The notes under the pieces are model-generated. The model made no database searches and had not been told where the DNA came from. It was given only the letters and a program-made list of their open reading frames with translations. Position numbers and translations under genes: made by a program. A DNA stretch of 64,000 bases from Lucinisca nassula (Eukaryota > Mollusca > Bivalvia > Lucinida > Lucinidae): contig OY757017.1 in NCBI GenBank assembly GCA_963580285.1, forward strand, positions 110,145,245 to 110,209,244. Direction: 5' to 3'. Shown in pieces: positions 1-10,176 of the stretch; the first letter of the stretch is position 1, and each line of letters starts with the position of its first letter.

Positions 1-222
1 TCAGTGCAATAAAAGAAGGAAGCAAATTTGTCAACCGTGATTGGGTCAACTACCATGCATTCTGTGTGTCGTATAACATTTGTGCTGTACCCAATCTTTT
101 TATAACGAGGAATGATTTTACGAAATTGGGTGATAATGTAATTGCCGTTATATATTATTCTGAATTTATATACTTAGTCACCATAAAATTCGGGTTCCGA
201 TAGAACTTGTTGCAGAAGAGAC
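1..222 (-). pseudogene. Family B retroelement, inverted coding-tail remnant
   Basis: Read on the minus strand this matches the C-terminal coding end of the family B element seen best at 52906-53319: GGTTCCGATAGAACTTGTTG, the AAATTGGGTG block and the ACCATGCAT...AACCCAATCACGGTTGACA tail. It is broken and joins a 383-bp tandem duplication at 223. A plus-strand relative of the same coding tail lies at about 1085-1230, so the two flank the duplication as inverted copies. Confidence 0.6.
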
Positions 223-1045
223 TTCTTTCTTATGAATGTTTTCATTGCTCTTAAAGGAACTCATTTTTGATTTTTATTTGCCTTCACTGCAGCTGGTGTT
301 GTGCCGTGTGGCGGCCGTAAAACGTCTCCCCGTACATCAACCATAGTGCAGTTTATATTTTACTTTTGGTCCTTTGAGATCAGCGTGAATACTCTGAGAA
401 ATCAGAAATAAATTATTGGTTTAGATTCATATTCTAGACCGGTTTTTAATTATTTGGACCCCATTTTCATTTATATCAGTCTTTGAATCGACTGCCTGTT
501 CGAAATTCACAAATTTGCAGTATGTTTCCTCTGGCTTTCGTTGCCTGATCATTACAGGGTCACTGATGAGGCTTTATTAGCCGAAACTACGTAGTATGAC
601 CCATCTTCTTTCTTATGAATGTTTTCATTGCTCTTAAAGGAACTCATTTTTGATTTTTATTAGCCTTCACTGCAGCTGGTGTTGTGTCGTGTTGCGGCCG
701 TAAAACGTCTCCCCGTACATCAACCATAGTGCAGTTTATATTTTACTTTTGGTCCTTTGAGATCAGCGTGAATACTCTGAGAAATCAGAAATAAATTATT
801 GGTTTAGATTCATATTCTAGACCGGTTTTTAATTATTTGGACCCCATTTTCATTTATATCAGTCTTTGAATCGACTGCCTGTTCGAAATTCACAAATTTG
901 CAGTATGTTTCCTCTGGCTTTCGTTGCCGGATCATTACAGGGTCACTGATGAGGCTTTATTAGCCGAAACTACGTAGTATGACCCATCTTCTTTCTTATG
1001 AATGTTTTCATTGCTCTTAAAGGAACTCATTTTTGATTTTTATTT
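223..1045. repeat. 383-bp tandem duplication, 2.15 copies
   Basis: Unit 1 is 223-605, unit 2 is 606-988, and a third partial unit runs from 989 to about 1045. All begin TTCTTTCTTATGAATG and the offset is exactly 383 bp each time. Only a few substitutions separate the full units, so the duplication looks recent. Each unit carries a family C segment (CTTCACTGCAGCTGGTG ... GTGGCGGCCGTAAAA ... CCCCGTACATCA) also found at 41.6-41.9 and 59.0-59.15 kb. Confidence 0.92.
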
Positions 1046-1735
1046 ATTTTGAAATTGTATAGACGTTATTCCGATTTAATTTCAAAATTCATTGTTGGAC
1101 TTAAATCTCTTCTGCAACAAGGTCTATCAGAACTCGAATTGTTTTGTGACTTAGTGCATGCATGGTAGTTAACCCAATCACGGTTGACAACTTTGCTTCC
1201 CTTTATAATTGCACGCCGGTGGGTCAGGCTTAGTTAATTTTATGTAATGTTTGTTGGTGTCTGATGCATTGTCTATGGTTGGTTCTATCGGAGTCTATCT
1301 GTTGGTTTTCTTTTCCTCAAGCATTTCAGTGGTTTCTTTCTGTCGAGTCCTCACCGTGGTTGTTTGGTTTTTGTGTTCTCGGATATGTTGCACTGATGAG
1401 TTTGGAAGCCTTCATGCGGACTAAACAATCTCGATGGAAGTCAGGGCGAGGATTGTGGCCGCGTAAAATCGATTAAGCCCTCCCGCGGTCAAATCTTTTC
1501 ACTAACCGATCCAAGGCAGTTCTTCTGTCGCGGATTATTTTTGTTATGGATTATCAGTTATATATTTTTTGTTTTGGATAGCCAATTGGCCATTTTGTGG
1601 GAAAGTAAGTGTCCGTTTGGCTTTCCGCTATAAAGTTTTCCATTTGGGTCTAGTTATTTAATGTTTATGTCGCTGATGGGAGCTGTGAGTCAGTTGTATC
1701 GATTCCTGACCATTCCATTCACTTCCATTTTGAAA
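1046..1735 (+). mobile_element. Family B retroelement 3' end, plus copy
   Basis: A degraded coding tail (about 1085-1230, containing CTTCTGCAACAAGGTCTATC and the CATGCATGGTAGTTAACCC block) is followed by the family's long 3' untranslated sequence, recognised by TTGCACGCCGGTGGGTCAGG, GTTGCACTGATGAG, GCCTTCATGCGGACT and GTAAAATCGATT. It ends about 65 bp before the exon 7 splice donor. Confidence 0.75.
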
Positions 1736-1802
1736 AAAGGTAAATAATCTTTAAAAAACGGCTCCTGTGGACAAAAAATGTAAAGGTTTCAAAATCAGTT
1801 AC

Positions 1803-1992
1803 CCTTCTGCTGGGTCTACCACAATGTCTCTGACACTATATTCACCAGTAACCAAGTCTAAAGGGTCTCCTTTTGGTGAAATAGTGGCCACGCCAACAAA
1901 GCCACTGCTACCCTCGACAGAAGCAGATGTGTAATAGAGATTTCCCGACGTTGAGTCGATCGCAAGTCTGTCAGCAAAGGCATTCTTAGCAC
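1803..1992 (-). CDS. LRP-like gene, exon 7 of window (YWTD blade)
   Basis: The exon has 190 nt between acceptor ...TTTTTGTATTAG and donor GTAACTG: two bases completing a Gly codon from exon 6, 62 codons, two bases left. The peptide contains ADRLAIDSTSGNLYYTSAS and GVATISPKGD, a diverged blade (LAxDxxxGNLYYT), and ends IVVDPAEG, matching the I-x-(V/L)-D-P loop before the next blade. The exit phase requires at least one more exon left of position 1. A family B retroelement end stops about 65 bp from the 5' splice site. Confidence 0.88.
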
Positions 1993-2745
1993 CTAATACA
2001 AAAAGAGATAATTACATGTGCTTTTCTTTATCACCAGTATCATGATCCCGAGACCAAGGGAGCCTGCTGTAATATAGGTACAAATATTTTGTTCAATACT
2101 GTTTGTGAACAGACACACAATTTCTGTTGTTGTTGCTTTTTTCCTAATCGTCTCCAAATTGTATTGATGAGGAACCTCGGATACCGCGTTTTTCATGTCC
2201 AGTACTCATGTTAGCATTTTATTCAATTTTCGCATGTTCGGTACTCTTTTTCCTTATTTTTTTGCATATAGGTGTGTAGTGGTTTGCAACCTGGAATGTT
2301 GCAATATTTAAGCCAGGACATAGCAAAACCTTTAATAAGACCGTTGCGATAAGCATAATCTCTGATCAGTCTTCTTCCAGAACAGATTTTCGCATTTCGC
2401 ATTACCCTCAGCCTTTTGTATCCTCAGAAATAGCCGGAAGGATAATTGTACTCAAAACTTTCAAGTTGGGAGGTAAATTGAAGGTTTGACTGTTGGAAAT
2501 TTCCTTTTCAAAAACGTAATTTGTGAACCCAAATGACAATTTTGCAGTACAGTTTTCCCAATTGTGACGCACTTATCGGTGTCCGAGATGAAAACAAATA
2601 CAGCAAAATGGGGACATCGACAATGCGATTATATGCACAATTCGACTGAATCAGTGGATAAAACAACATAATAGCCAGTCCAATATCAATTGGCAGAAGC
2701 TTCAATCGAACAAACGCAGTACATCAGAGGCAAGCTTATCTGCTG
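1993..2745. other. Intron sequence, nothing recognised
   Basis: This is the exon 7-proximal end of the 25-kb intron. I see no coding pattern, terminal repeat or family match; the short open frames here have no protein character. Confidence 0.5.
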
Positions 2746-3300
2746 TCGCTGTTAGTTCTGACACACGGGGCGATTTAGCTGTAAACAACACTATATACAG
2801 ATGCTGCCTTACTTAGCGTTTTTTCTTTTGCAGACCTAGCAAAGGTCGAAAATTTGTTAATTGGTGATTTAAAGAAATTTAAAGGGTAAGCTGATAAATG
2901 TTTGATAACATTCAACCAATCGGCTGTTGTCTTATGCTTTCATGACTAACATTTTCAGCTTATAGTTGACAGCGCGTCCCAAAATTTGAAACTCGCTCTA
3001 TTAGGGCTGGTTATATTCGAAAGGTTTTGAACGACGTTTTTTTGTTGTTTTTTTTTGTTGTTGTTTTGTTGTTGTTGTTGTTTGACCGTGTAGACATGGC
3101 CTTATAACTACATCTCTGATTATATTTTATACCGCAATCAGGCATTCTTGTAACCGAATAAAGGGGATAGAATAACTGCACGTTATAATCGGTAGTGACC
3201 TATAATATCTTCTGCTGACCTATAATATGACTTCCGACCGTTTTTAAAGACCGTACCTACATGAGGTTCCAAATTTGAAATTTCATCCAGATTTTTATTT
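2746..3300. repeat. Family D repeat, copy 1, with exon-like module
   Basis: It begins TTAGTTCTGACACACGGGGC and is shared with 27605-28060 and 28880-29160. At 2835-2888 it holds a module with splice-like borders: CTTTTGCAG, then about 55 nt, then GTAAGCTGATAAATG. A TTG/TTTTG microsatellite occupies roughly 3038-3085. At 3300-3370 it passes into a scrap of family B sequence (TTGCACGCCGGTGGGTCAAG), an association also seen at 28.0 kb. Confidence 0.75.
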
Positions 3301-3384
3301 TTCGGACTTTCCCTCTTTAATTGCACGCCGGTGGGTCAAGCTTCCGATTTTATTACGGTTGGAGCGTACTTATAACGAGCATAG

Positions 3385-3445
3385 CGGCGGCTGCCGAAGG
3401 CAGCCGTCGACGTCCGCCGAAGGCGGGCGTCGAGCGAGCTCGTAT
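3385..3445. repeat. GC-rich double hairpin with CCGAAGG loops
   Basis: GGCTGCCGAAGGCAGCC (3389-3405) is followed within 10 bp by GTCCGCCGAAGGCGGGC. Both can fold with the same CCGAAGG centre. It is a sharp GC island in AT-rich DNA. I do not recognise the family. Confidence 0.5.
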
Positions 3446-4298
3446 CTAGGTAACGCGTATCATCACAAGACACAATCTATGCAAGAAAGTTTGCTTGCGC
3501 CTCGGAACTGGCTTAAACCGGTTTTCAGGTTTCCATGTATTCCATTCAAACCATGTATGAAGTCGGGAACCAGAGCCTCAAAAAGCTTATGTAACCCGTA
3601 TCCGTCACCGGATGAATAGTGTGTCGCAAGGCTGATTGGTGATTCGGTTAGTTGTAATAGCTAAAAAATCAACTTTGGCATATCAGTCAATTAATATATT
3701 TTTCTTATTTATGTGTTGGCATAAATTTGTACATTTTGTATTTATTTTTGTTGTTATTATTTATGAATAAATTAAAGTGACGTCACGAGGTCGAGTCATG
3801 ACCTTAGGAATTCTCTACGCCGCCATATTTATTTCTGTCATGTACTGGAAGCACTCGAAAAACAATGAATCTGATGATTTAATCGGACAATCCACACGTA
3901 AGAGATTTTCAGGCTCAGGTGTGTGATTTTTTTCTATAAATTGACCTAGCGAACTCGGCCCAAGCAACAACTTGGGCAGTTCAAGCTCATTGTAGGACAT
4001 CTCGACCCCTTGTCCTTGACAAACAACAACACCAATAATTCTTGGTCTTTTCGTCCCGCCCATCAGGGAGCGCGGTGCTCCCATCAGGCGGAACTCAGAA
4101 TCAGTATTGTTACTGGTGACACGTCAAATTACATTCATACACCAGAACTGAAACCGAGTGAACTTGAATACTGCCGTAACTGGAGACCACTCCCAGGAAA
4201 AATGATTGGTAGGGCTTGAGATGTCATTTCATCTTAAGTTAATGTCTATCTATTTATACTGCAGCAACCCCGTTAAGAGGACTATCATGCAGGTAAAT
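3446..4298. other. No recognisable feature
   Basis: No supported gene. A fragment at about 4208-4235 (GGGCTTGAGATGTCATTTCA) matches SINE A. The rest is unplaced intron sequence. Confidence 0.5.
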
Positions 4299-4590
4299 TT
4301 TGTTTGCTTGTTTGATTTGAGGTTTAACATACCCATCAACACTGTAAAGGTCATTTTGGAGACGATGCTTCCAATTTTGTGGGACTTTTACCCGACATTG
4401 GGATGAAATGACATCTCAAGCCCTGTCGCCCAATGAAACCAATAAGTTTATTAGCATGGACGGTCCGCCTCACACCTCGGTTCCTGGACAGGCTTAGATC
4501 CTCTAAGGGGTTTACCAGTACTAGTGTGTGGGCCGGATTCAGCTCTGCGTGGAAGCATCATGCAGCCCATATATTTCTTCAAGCCCCTTT
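4299..4590 (-). mobile_element. SINE A, copy 1
   Basis: The minus-strand element has its TTTG-type tail at the left (TGTTTGCTTGTTTGATTTGA) and its body through GACATTGGGATGAAATGACA, the CCAATGAAACCAATA block and CAGCTCTGCGTGGAAGCATC. It corresponds over nearly full length to the copy at 60906-61206 that defines the family. Confidence 0.85.
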
Positions 4591-4626
4591 TGTTTGCAAT
4601 GGAGTTCAACCGCCAAGTCAACACAT

Positions 4627-4765
4627 TTTGTACCGAATAGAATCTTCCTCCTTATATATCATGTGAATATAGCACAAGTCTGTTTCAAAGTTTAGGGGTA
4701 TCAGGTGTTTTCTTCAAAATCTATTAGGAACTGCCTGAATGTTTTGCAAACAATGTAGGCCCTGA
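4627..4765. repeat. Left arm of a ~1.1-kb inverted repeat
   Basis: This arm is the imperfect reverse complement of about 5622-5755: both contain ATCTTCCTC(C)TTATATAT, TTTAGGGGT(A/G)TCAGG and TTTTGCAAACA(A/G)TGTAGGCC. Between the arms lie a truncated SINE A and unplaced sequence. It may be the ends of a non-autonomous DNA transposon. Confidence 0.6.
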
Positions 4766-4769
4766 CAAC

Positions 4770-4918
4770 TTTTTTTGTTTGTTTGATTTGAGGTTTAAAG
4801 TCCCCATCAACACTGTAAAGGTCATTTTGGAGACATTGCTTCCAATTTTGTGGGACTTTTACCCGACATTGAGATGGTTATGATATCTGCAGCCCAATGA
4901 AACCAATAGAGTTTATAG
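4770..4918 (-). mobile_element. SINE A, truncated copy 2
   Basis: The tail and 3' half only: TTTGTTTGTTTGATTTGAGG through CCGACATTGAGATGG and CCAATGAAACCAATAGAG. It has lost the 5' head. Confidence 0.8.
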
Positions 4919-5585
4919 GAGCTTTTTTTTCGTGACGTACTTCCAGTTCTAAAAATAGAATGGGAAAAGGCCTGGCCGTCATCTGTCATATTGCTTCAAA
5001 GGCAGTGGGACAGATAGTGTTAATTACAGCGTAAAACAGTGGAATTCTTTTAAAATTTTCGGGAATTCTACTGTAAGATAAAGGGAGAAACACCGATATG
5101 CTGCCAGATATGAAATTTCGCATTTCGAAAATGAAATATTGTACATACGACCCAACAGGTACCCTCTCTCTCTCAGCGCACCAACAATTAGCTAGCGCAG
5201 GCAAATGTAAATGCAGTTTGTCGTCAACCGACATGTAGCGTGTCAACAACGTCGTGTCTACACCAAACCAACTTCAAAGCGATGCATTGAATTGGACATT
5301 GCAACATCTATTAAACGTCAGAACGTTGCGTTGGCGATAATACGGTGTTGCTTAACAAATATCATTTGCCCAGTGCTCGGACCCATCAAGACTCAGTGGG
5401 ATTGGAACATTAAATTCAAAACAAACGTAGAACACCCTTTCAGTGCATAAAAATGAAACACTCCTTCGCAAGTGCAAGACTTTACAGTAAAATCTGGTAG
5501 ATTTGTAGATTGGTTCAACCTGCCTAGCCCTTAGGTCTACATTTACCCATTTGGTACCGGAAACCCCAAAAGGGTTAAGTGACAC
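4919..5585. other. No recognisable feature
   Basis: Open frames on both strands lack protein character or splice context. Positions 5545-5580 (rc of CTTTTGGGGTTTCCGGTACC) resemble 6845-6875. Confidence 0.45.
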
Positions 5586-5755
5586 ACAGTGCAGGCCCAG
5601 ATCAGAACCGGCAGAGTGTCTGATTGGGGCCTACACTGTTTGCAAAAAGTTTGGTCATTTTCCAAATAAATTTTGAAGAAAACACAACCTGACACCCCTA
5701 AATTTTGGAAATGACTCTGCTATATATAAGAGGAAGATTCCATTTGGTATAAAAA
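5586..5755. repeat. Hairpin family H copy 1 and right arm of inverted repeat
   Basis: Positions 5586-5639 fold as ACAGTGCAGGCCC pairing with GGGGCCTACACTGT around an inner AGATCAGA/TCTGATT stem. Sequence from 5622 to 5755 is the right arm of the inverted repeat whose left arm is 4627-4765. Confidence 0.65.
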
Positions 5756-5786
5756 GGCTATGGGCTTCTTGGATACAGGGATCAGT

Positions 5787-6150
5787 CAAACTGCTCTCTC
5801 GTCTCAACGGTCACGTGGCATTGAAGCGAGTTAGAGTGGTTGTCGACGGCATGATGTCGAGCCAACGTTGACTCGACGCCCGTCTGTAAGTCCACTCATT
5901 GTTTTTTTTTTTTTTTCCACTGTCAGTATGTTTATTTGTCTGCCTAACAGTCCCATCATTCGTCTGATAGTCATTCATTCAGTCAGTCGGTCTTTTTGTC
6001 GTCTGTCTGTCTACTATCAGTTTGTCAGTCAAACCTCTCTCCCATGCCAACGGTCATGTGACAATTAAGTGAATTGGAGTGGGTGTCGACGGCATGGCGT
6101 CGAACCAACATTGACTCAACGCCCCTCCGTCAGTCCACTCATAAGTTTAT
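5787..6150. repeat. ~245-bp direct duplication
   Basis: Two diverged copies, offset about 245 bp: the GTCGACGGCATGATGTCGA block near 5842 and GTCGACGGCATGGCGTCGA near 6087, each followed by CCAAC(G/A)TTGACTC(G/A)ACGCCC and a CCACTGTCAGTATG-like end. The first carries a T-run. Confidence 0.7.
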
Positions 6151-6189
6151 TTCGACTGTCAATATGGACATTTAAATTGCACATGTAGA

Positions 6190-6254
6190 CAGAAAGATAG
6201 ATAGATAGATAGCGAATAAAACGAAGATAGATAAATAGATAGATAGATAGATAG

Positions 6255-6289
<35 letters not shown>

Positions 6290-6305
6290 CAGATAGATAG
6301 CGAAT
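6190..6305. repeat. (GATA)n microsatellite
   Basis: Interrupted GATA/AGAT runs, with GCGAATAAAACGAA occurring on both sides. Any open frame across it is low-complexity and not a gene. Confidence 0.95.
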
Positions 6306-6639
6306 AAAACGAAAGTTACGCAAAAACTTATTTTGTAAGTAAGCTTTCATGAATAACGGTATCTCAAGCCATTGACATGGGTCTTCACGAAAAGATTTTC
6401 GTCAATTAATAACGGATTTAGGATAAATGAATTTCGGTAATAAAAGCGAAATATCACTCTTTCCTTCTCGAGGCATTATTTCAATGAAAACGGGTATATT
6501 TTCTCTCAAAATGTCTGAATATTGTTACCATTTTAAGTTCCGCCAATACATTTAAATAGCGATGGCAGTTTCAATTGGTGGCCAGTACTTTGCGCATGCG
6601 CAAGAATGACAGCATAAACGTAATTCCTAAAACCTCCAA
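6306..6639. other. No recognisable feature
   Basis: AT-rich intron sequence without a recognised repeat or coding pattern. Confidence 0.45.
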
Positions 6640-6768
6640 TTAGCATGGACTCTCACCACTTTGCCTGGGCAGGCTTAGATCCTCTAAGTGGTTTACCAGT
6701 ACTTGTGTTCGGGTTGGTTTCAGCTCTGCGTGGAAGCATCATACAGCCCATCTGCTTCAAGCCCGGAT
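6640..6768 (-). mobile_element. SINE A, head fragment copy 3
   Basis: The 5' half of the SINE only (CATGGACTCTCACCACTTTG, GGTTTACCAGTACTTGTG, CAGCTCTGCGTGGAAGCATC), without tail. Confidence 0.75.
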
Positions 6769-7162
6769 GGATTTGGCCCTGATGAGACACTGTGTTCTGC
6801 GGCATCTGACCTAGGCCTGACAGGCTGTATTGTTTGGCAACTACCCGTTTTGGGGTTTCCGATACAATATGGGTTAAAAGACCAATTTTATGTTTTTAGG
6901 TTTTAACTATACTAACCTTCTCTTTTCACACTGTACTTGTAAACCCATTTCAATGATTTCATCAACTCCTACACCCTTCAACACTTGGTTTGCCGGAACC
7001 CCTCTTATGTCCCTCTCGGAGGGGTTAAGACGTATTGGAAGAAAGAAAGAAAGCACTGACTGGCTAAAAATGACCTTAATGCAATACAACTGCTGCAATT
7101 TTTTTAACCATTGCATGCAACTCTGTGTTGGCATGGGGGGGTGGTTAAATTAAGAAATACAA

Positions 7163-7297
7163 TTTATTTTTCTGCAGTTCATGGAAGTATGAACGTAGTG
7201 GGCCCCGCAAAGTAAATGAACCCCAAAAGGGTTCATGTAAACTTTGCTAGCGACCCACTGTTGTTCATACTTTCATGAAAAGCAGAAAAATAAAGCT
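7163..7297. repeat. Long inverted repeat with 5-nt loop
   Basis: The left arm ending AGTAAATGAACCCC and the right arm starting GGGTTCATGTAAACTTT face each other across about 5 nt. The outer parts TTTTTCTGCAGTTCATG / CATGAAAAGCAGAAAAA also pair. A partial relative (GTTCATAGAAGTATGAAGG) lies at 7483-7502. It looks like a foldback element. Confidence 0.7.
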
Positions 7298-7734
7298 TTT
7301 TTTTATATTTACATTATTTGCCCCTCATCACTGAGCGAAAAAATGCTTGTAGGGTAAACGTTTAAAGCTAAAAAAAACATTTACACGCTGTTTTTCTACA
7401 AAGAGCGGAGCAGCATTGATGTCATCAACCCTGTAGAGAACAATGGTTTAAAATGACGTCACTAAAAATCATGTGATTCGATGTGTTCATAGAAGTATGA
7501 AGGCAATTTTTTTTCTATAGGTCTACATTAGACTTTACACTGGAAATGTAAATATTCTTAAATGAACACCCCAGATCATGGAGTACACCGTCCGTTATTT
7601 TTTTAACCCGCACAACCTCGCGTTGATGGGGCGATGATGAAAAAGATTAACATTTGTGACTACCGGCGTGGATATGCACCGAACTTGTGGAAGAAGGGTA
7701 ATCACACAATTCCTCAGCATTATAAGGTATAAGG
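7298..7734. other. No recognisable feature
   Basis: Nothing supported except the partial hairpin relative near 7490. The LINE relic begins abruptly at about 7735, a 5' truncation. Confidence 0.45.
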
Positions 7735-9300
7735 ATAAGATAAAGGAAGGTACCCTCTGACTGGGAACAGAGTTTCATTGTCTGTCTCTACAAGGGCAAG
7801 GGCGATGCATTGGAACAGGGCAACTACCGTGGTCTCAAGTTGACAGAACAGGTCATGAAAGTCCTGGAGAGGATTGTGGATAGCCTCATTAGGCAGTTGG
7901 TGTCCATCGATGATTCCCAGTTTGGCTTCGTCCCAGGAAGAGGCACAACAGACGCAATTTTTGTTGTACGGCAGCTGCAAGAGAAGTATCTGGCGGCAAA
8001 CAGGAGACTTTACATGGCTTTGTAGACCTGGAGAAGGCATTTGTTCGAGTGCCTAGTAAAGTCATCTGGTGGGCACTAAGAAAACTTGGAGTGGATGAGT
8101 GGATTGTGAAACTGGTCCAAGGGATGTATGCTAATGCTCGGAGCCGTGTCCGCGTTGGTCATGTTTACAGTGAAGAATTCGAGGTGAAGGTGGGTGTTCA
8201 TCAAGGCTCTGTTCTCAGCCCACTGCTTTTCATCATTTTGCTTGAAGCCTTGTCATGCGAGTTCCGCTCTGGAGTCCCCTGGGAGGACCTGTATGCTGAT
8301 GACCTTATCATCATAGCTGAATCCCTTGAGGAATGTGTCAGGAGGCTCTTAACTTGGAAAGACACAATGGAGGCGAAAGGGCTGAGAGTGAATGCAGGAA
8401 AGACAAAGATCATGATCTGTGGTACAGGTCTGGACCTCTTGCATCTAGTACAGGCCAGTTCCTGTGCGCTGTATGTCGCACTGGAGTGGGCAGCAACAGT
8501 ATCTTTTGTAATGGCTGCAAGTTCTGGGTGCACAAGAAATGCAGTGGACTCAAACCCTTGAGAGAGGACCCTGATTACAGGTGTACACGGTGCCAAGGAA
8601 CTGCACGCCCCTTAGATGGCAGACCACAGAGGGAAGTCCAAGTCGGATCCGACAAGCTGGAGGTTTTAGCTTCCTTCTGCTACCTAGGTGATATGCTCTC
8701 TGCAGCGGGTGGTTGCGACCTTTCAACTTCATCACGTGTGAAAACAGCCTGGAAGAAATTCAAGGAGTTGCTACCAGTTCTCTCTTCCCGCCACCTCGCG
8801 TTCAAGACACGTGGCCGTGTGTATAGCTCTTGTGTGCGGAGTGCAATGCTCCATGCCAGTGAGACATGGCCATTGACAAAGCCAAACCTCGATGTCTACA
8901 GCAAAATGACAGGGCAATGATCAGACAGATCTGCAATGTCAAGCCACAGGACACTGTCACCATGAGGTCCAGTGAGTTACTTGAGCGTCTTGGCATTGAG
9001 GACCTGGACCTCATCCTGAAAGGGAGAAGACTTCGCTGGTATGGACATGTGGAACGCTCCAACGGTGCAGTCAAGACTGCCTGTGACATACAGGTAGGTG
9101 GAAAGCGGGGGCCAGGAAGGCCCAAGATGACCTGGAAGCAGCTAACAGAAAGAGATTGCAGAGAATGGAAGCTCTCTGCTAACGATCCTCATGATAGACA
9201 AGCCTAGAGATCTGGTGTAAGATCTGCGATGCGTGCAGCAAGCCAGCTACCTGGAAGGGGGCCCACTTATGTGGACGCTGCCCCTGTACCTGCACGTTAA
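7735..9300 (+). pseudogene. LINE (non-LTR) reverse transcriptase with PHD-like finger, broken
   Basis: A 5'-truncated reverse transcriptase reads in four pieces. About 7750-8015 has NYRGLKLTEQVMKVLERI and SQFGFVPGRGTTDAI. A shift near 8015 restores the motif A region FVDLEKAF, then HQGSVLSPLLF and the catalytic YADD (8292-8303). A shift near 8440 leads to a zinc finger with CAVC, CNGC, HKKC and CTRC pairs, then SFCYLGDMLSAAGG. A shift near 8895 leads to RRLRWYGHVERSNGA and GRPKMTWKQ. In the last piece a TAG replaces Trp near 9205, and the frame ends in TAA at 9300. Endonuclease and N terminus are gone. I place it near RTE/BovB-like LINEs by the RLRWYGHV and GRP..TW signatures, tentatively. 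Confidence 0.9.
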
Positions 9301-9666
9301 TCAAAAATCTGTTGATGACAATGAAGATTGAATTCTGCATATGTTAAATAAGATGCACCCAGGGGACACACAGTGTGTACCTTGTGCTGTTGCAATGGCT
9401 TACAGTTGGATATAGCACAGGTCTTGCTTGGAAACGCGGCCAGCCTAAACAACTAGACAGCAGGGTTGTGCAGGTAACCGTTAAAATTACAATTACAGCT
9501 GTATAATGTACATACCAATCAAGGGGTATCCCAATGTTTCCTTGGAGTTCCAACAGGTGTAAAATCATTTGTCCCCTTGTTCTCACAGGTATATTGCCAT
9601 GAATCTGCAGTGTACTTACAACTTTGCATTGAAACTCTGTTGGTTTCATTGGCTGATTGGCCTCTC
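9301..9666. other. No recognisable feature (may include LINE 3' flank)
   Basis: Sequence after the LINE stop codon; any LINE 3' untranslated tail could not be delimited. A minus-strand open frame overlaps but has no protein character. Confidence 0.4.
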
Positions 9667-10064
9667 GTAGGGCTGGCAAATCGGAGCTGAAAAGATAATC
9701 GATTATCAGTCCTGCCATTGTGATCGATAATCGATTAGTAATCGTTAAGGTTTCTGTCATAATTTTACCTGTCTGGCTTTCTGTCTGAGCATGACTCTTA
9801 CCATATGTTGCACTTTACCATATATATGTATATTTGAACAGACAGGCCTGAGCAAACAGTGCAGACCCTGATGAGACGCCGCATGATGTGGCGTCTCATC
9901 TGGGTCTGCACTGTTTGCCGCTCATTCAGCGATTTTAGGCATAACTTTGGGTAGTAAATTGTACCTACATGTATCAAGTAAGCGATTAAAAGCAAATCAG
10001 AAATGATAATCATTTTTGTGGGATTTATCGATCGATTACACAATTAATCGTGTCAGCCTTAGCG
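9667..10064. mobile_element. AATCGATT-rich element E, copy 1, with hairpin H
   Basis: It starts TAGGGCTGGCAAATCGG and ends ATTAATCGTGTCAGCCTTA, giving imperfect inverted ends. ATCGATTA motifs cluster at both ends and a near-perfect hairpin sits in the middle at 9854-9916 (AAACAGTGCAGACCC / GGGTCTGCACTGTTT with inner GATGAGACGCC / GGCGTCTCATC). The second copy is at 12835-13497. No coding sequence, so a MITE-like non-autonomous element is likely. Confidence 0.65.
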
Positions 10065-10075
10065 AGAGGTGCTGT

Positions 10076-10176
10076 CGTTTCATCTCAATGTCGGGTAAAA
10101 GTCCCACAAAATCCAAAATGACCTTCATGTATTCAGTGTTGAAGGGGATGTAGAACCTCAAATAAAAAAAAAAAAA
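10076..10176 (+). mobile_element. SINE A, 3' fragment copy 4
   Basis: Only the 3' third: TTTCATCTCAATGTCGGGTA, AAGTCCCACAAAAT, GTAGAACCTCAAAT, ending in an A run. Confidence 0.8.

Noticed and set aside
6159..6350. Ser/Tyr/Leu/Ile repeat protein
   Set aside because: It is the reverse reading of the GATA microsatellite.
7720..9125. Minus-strand frames across the LINE relic
   Set aside because: Shadows of the plus-strand reverse transcriptase, which explains all motifs.
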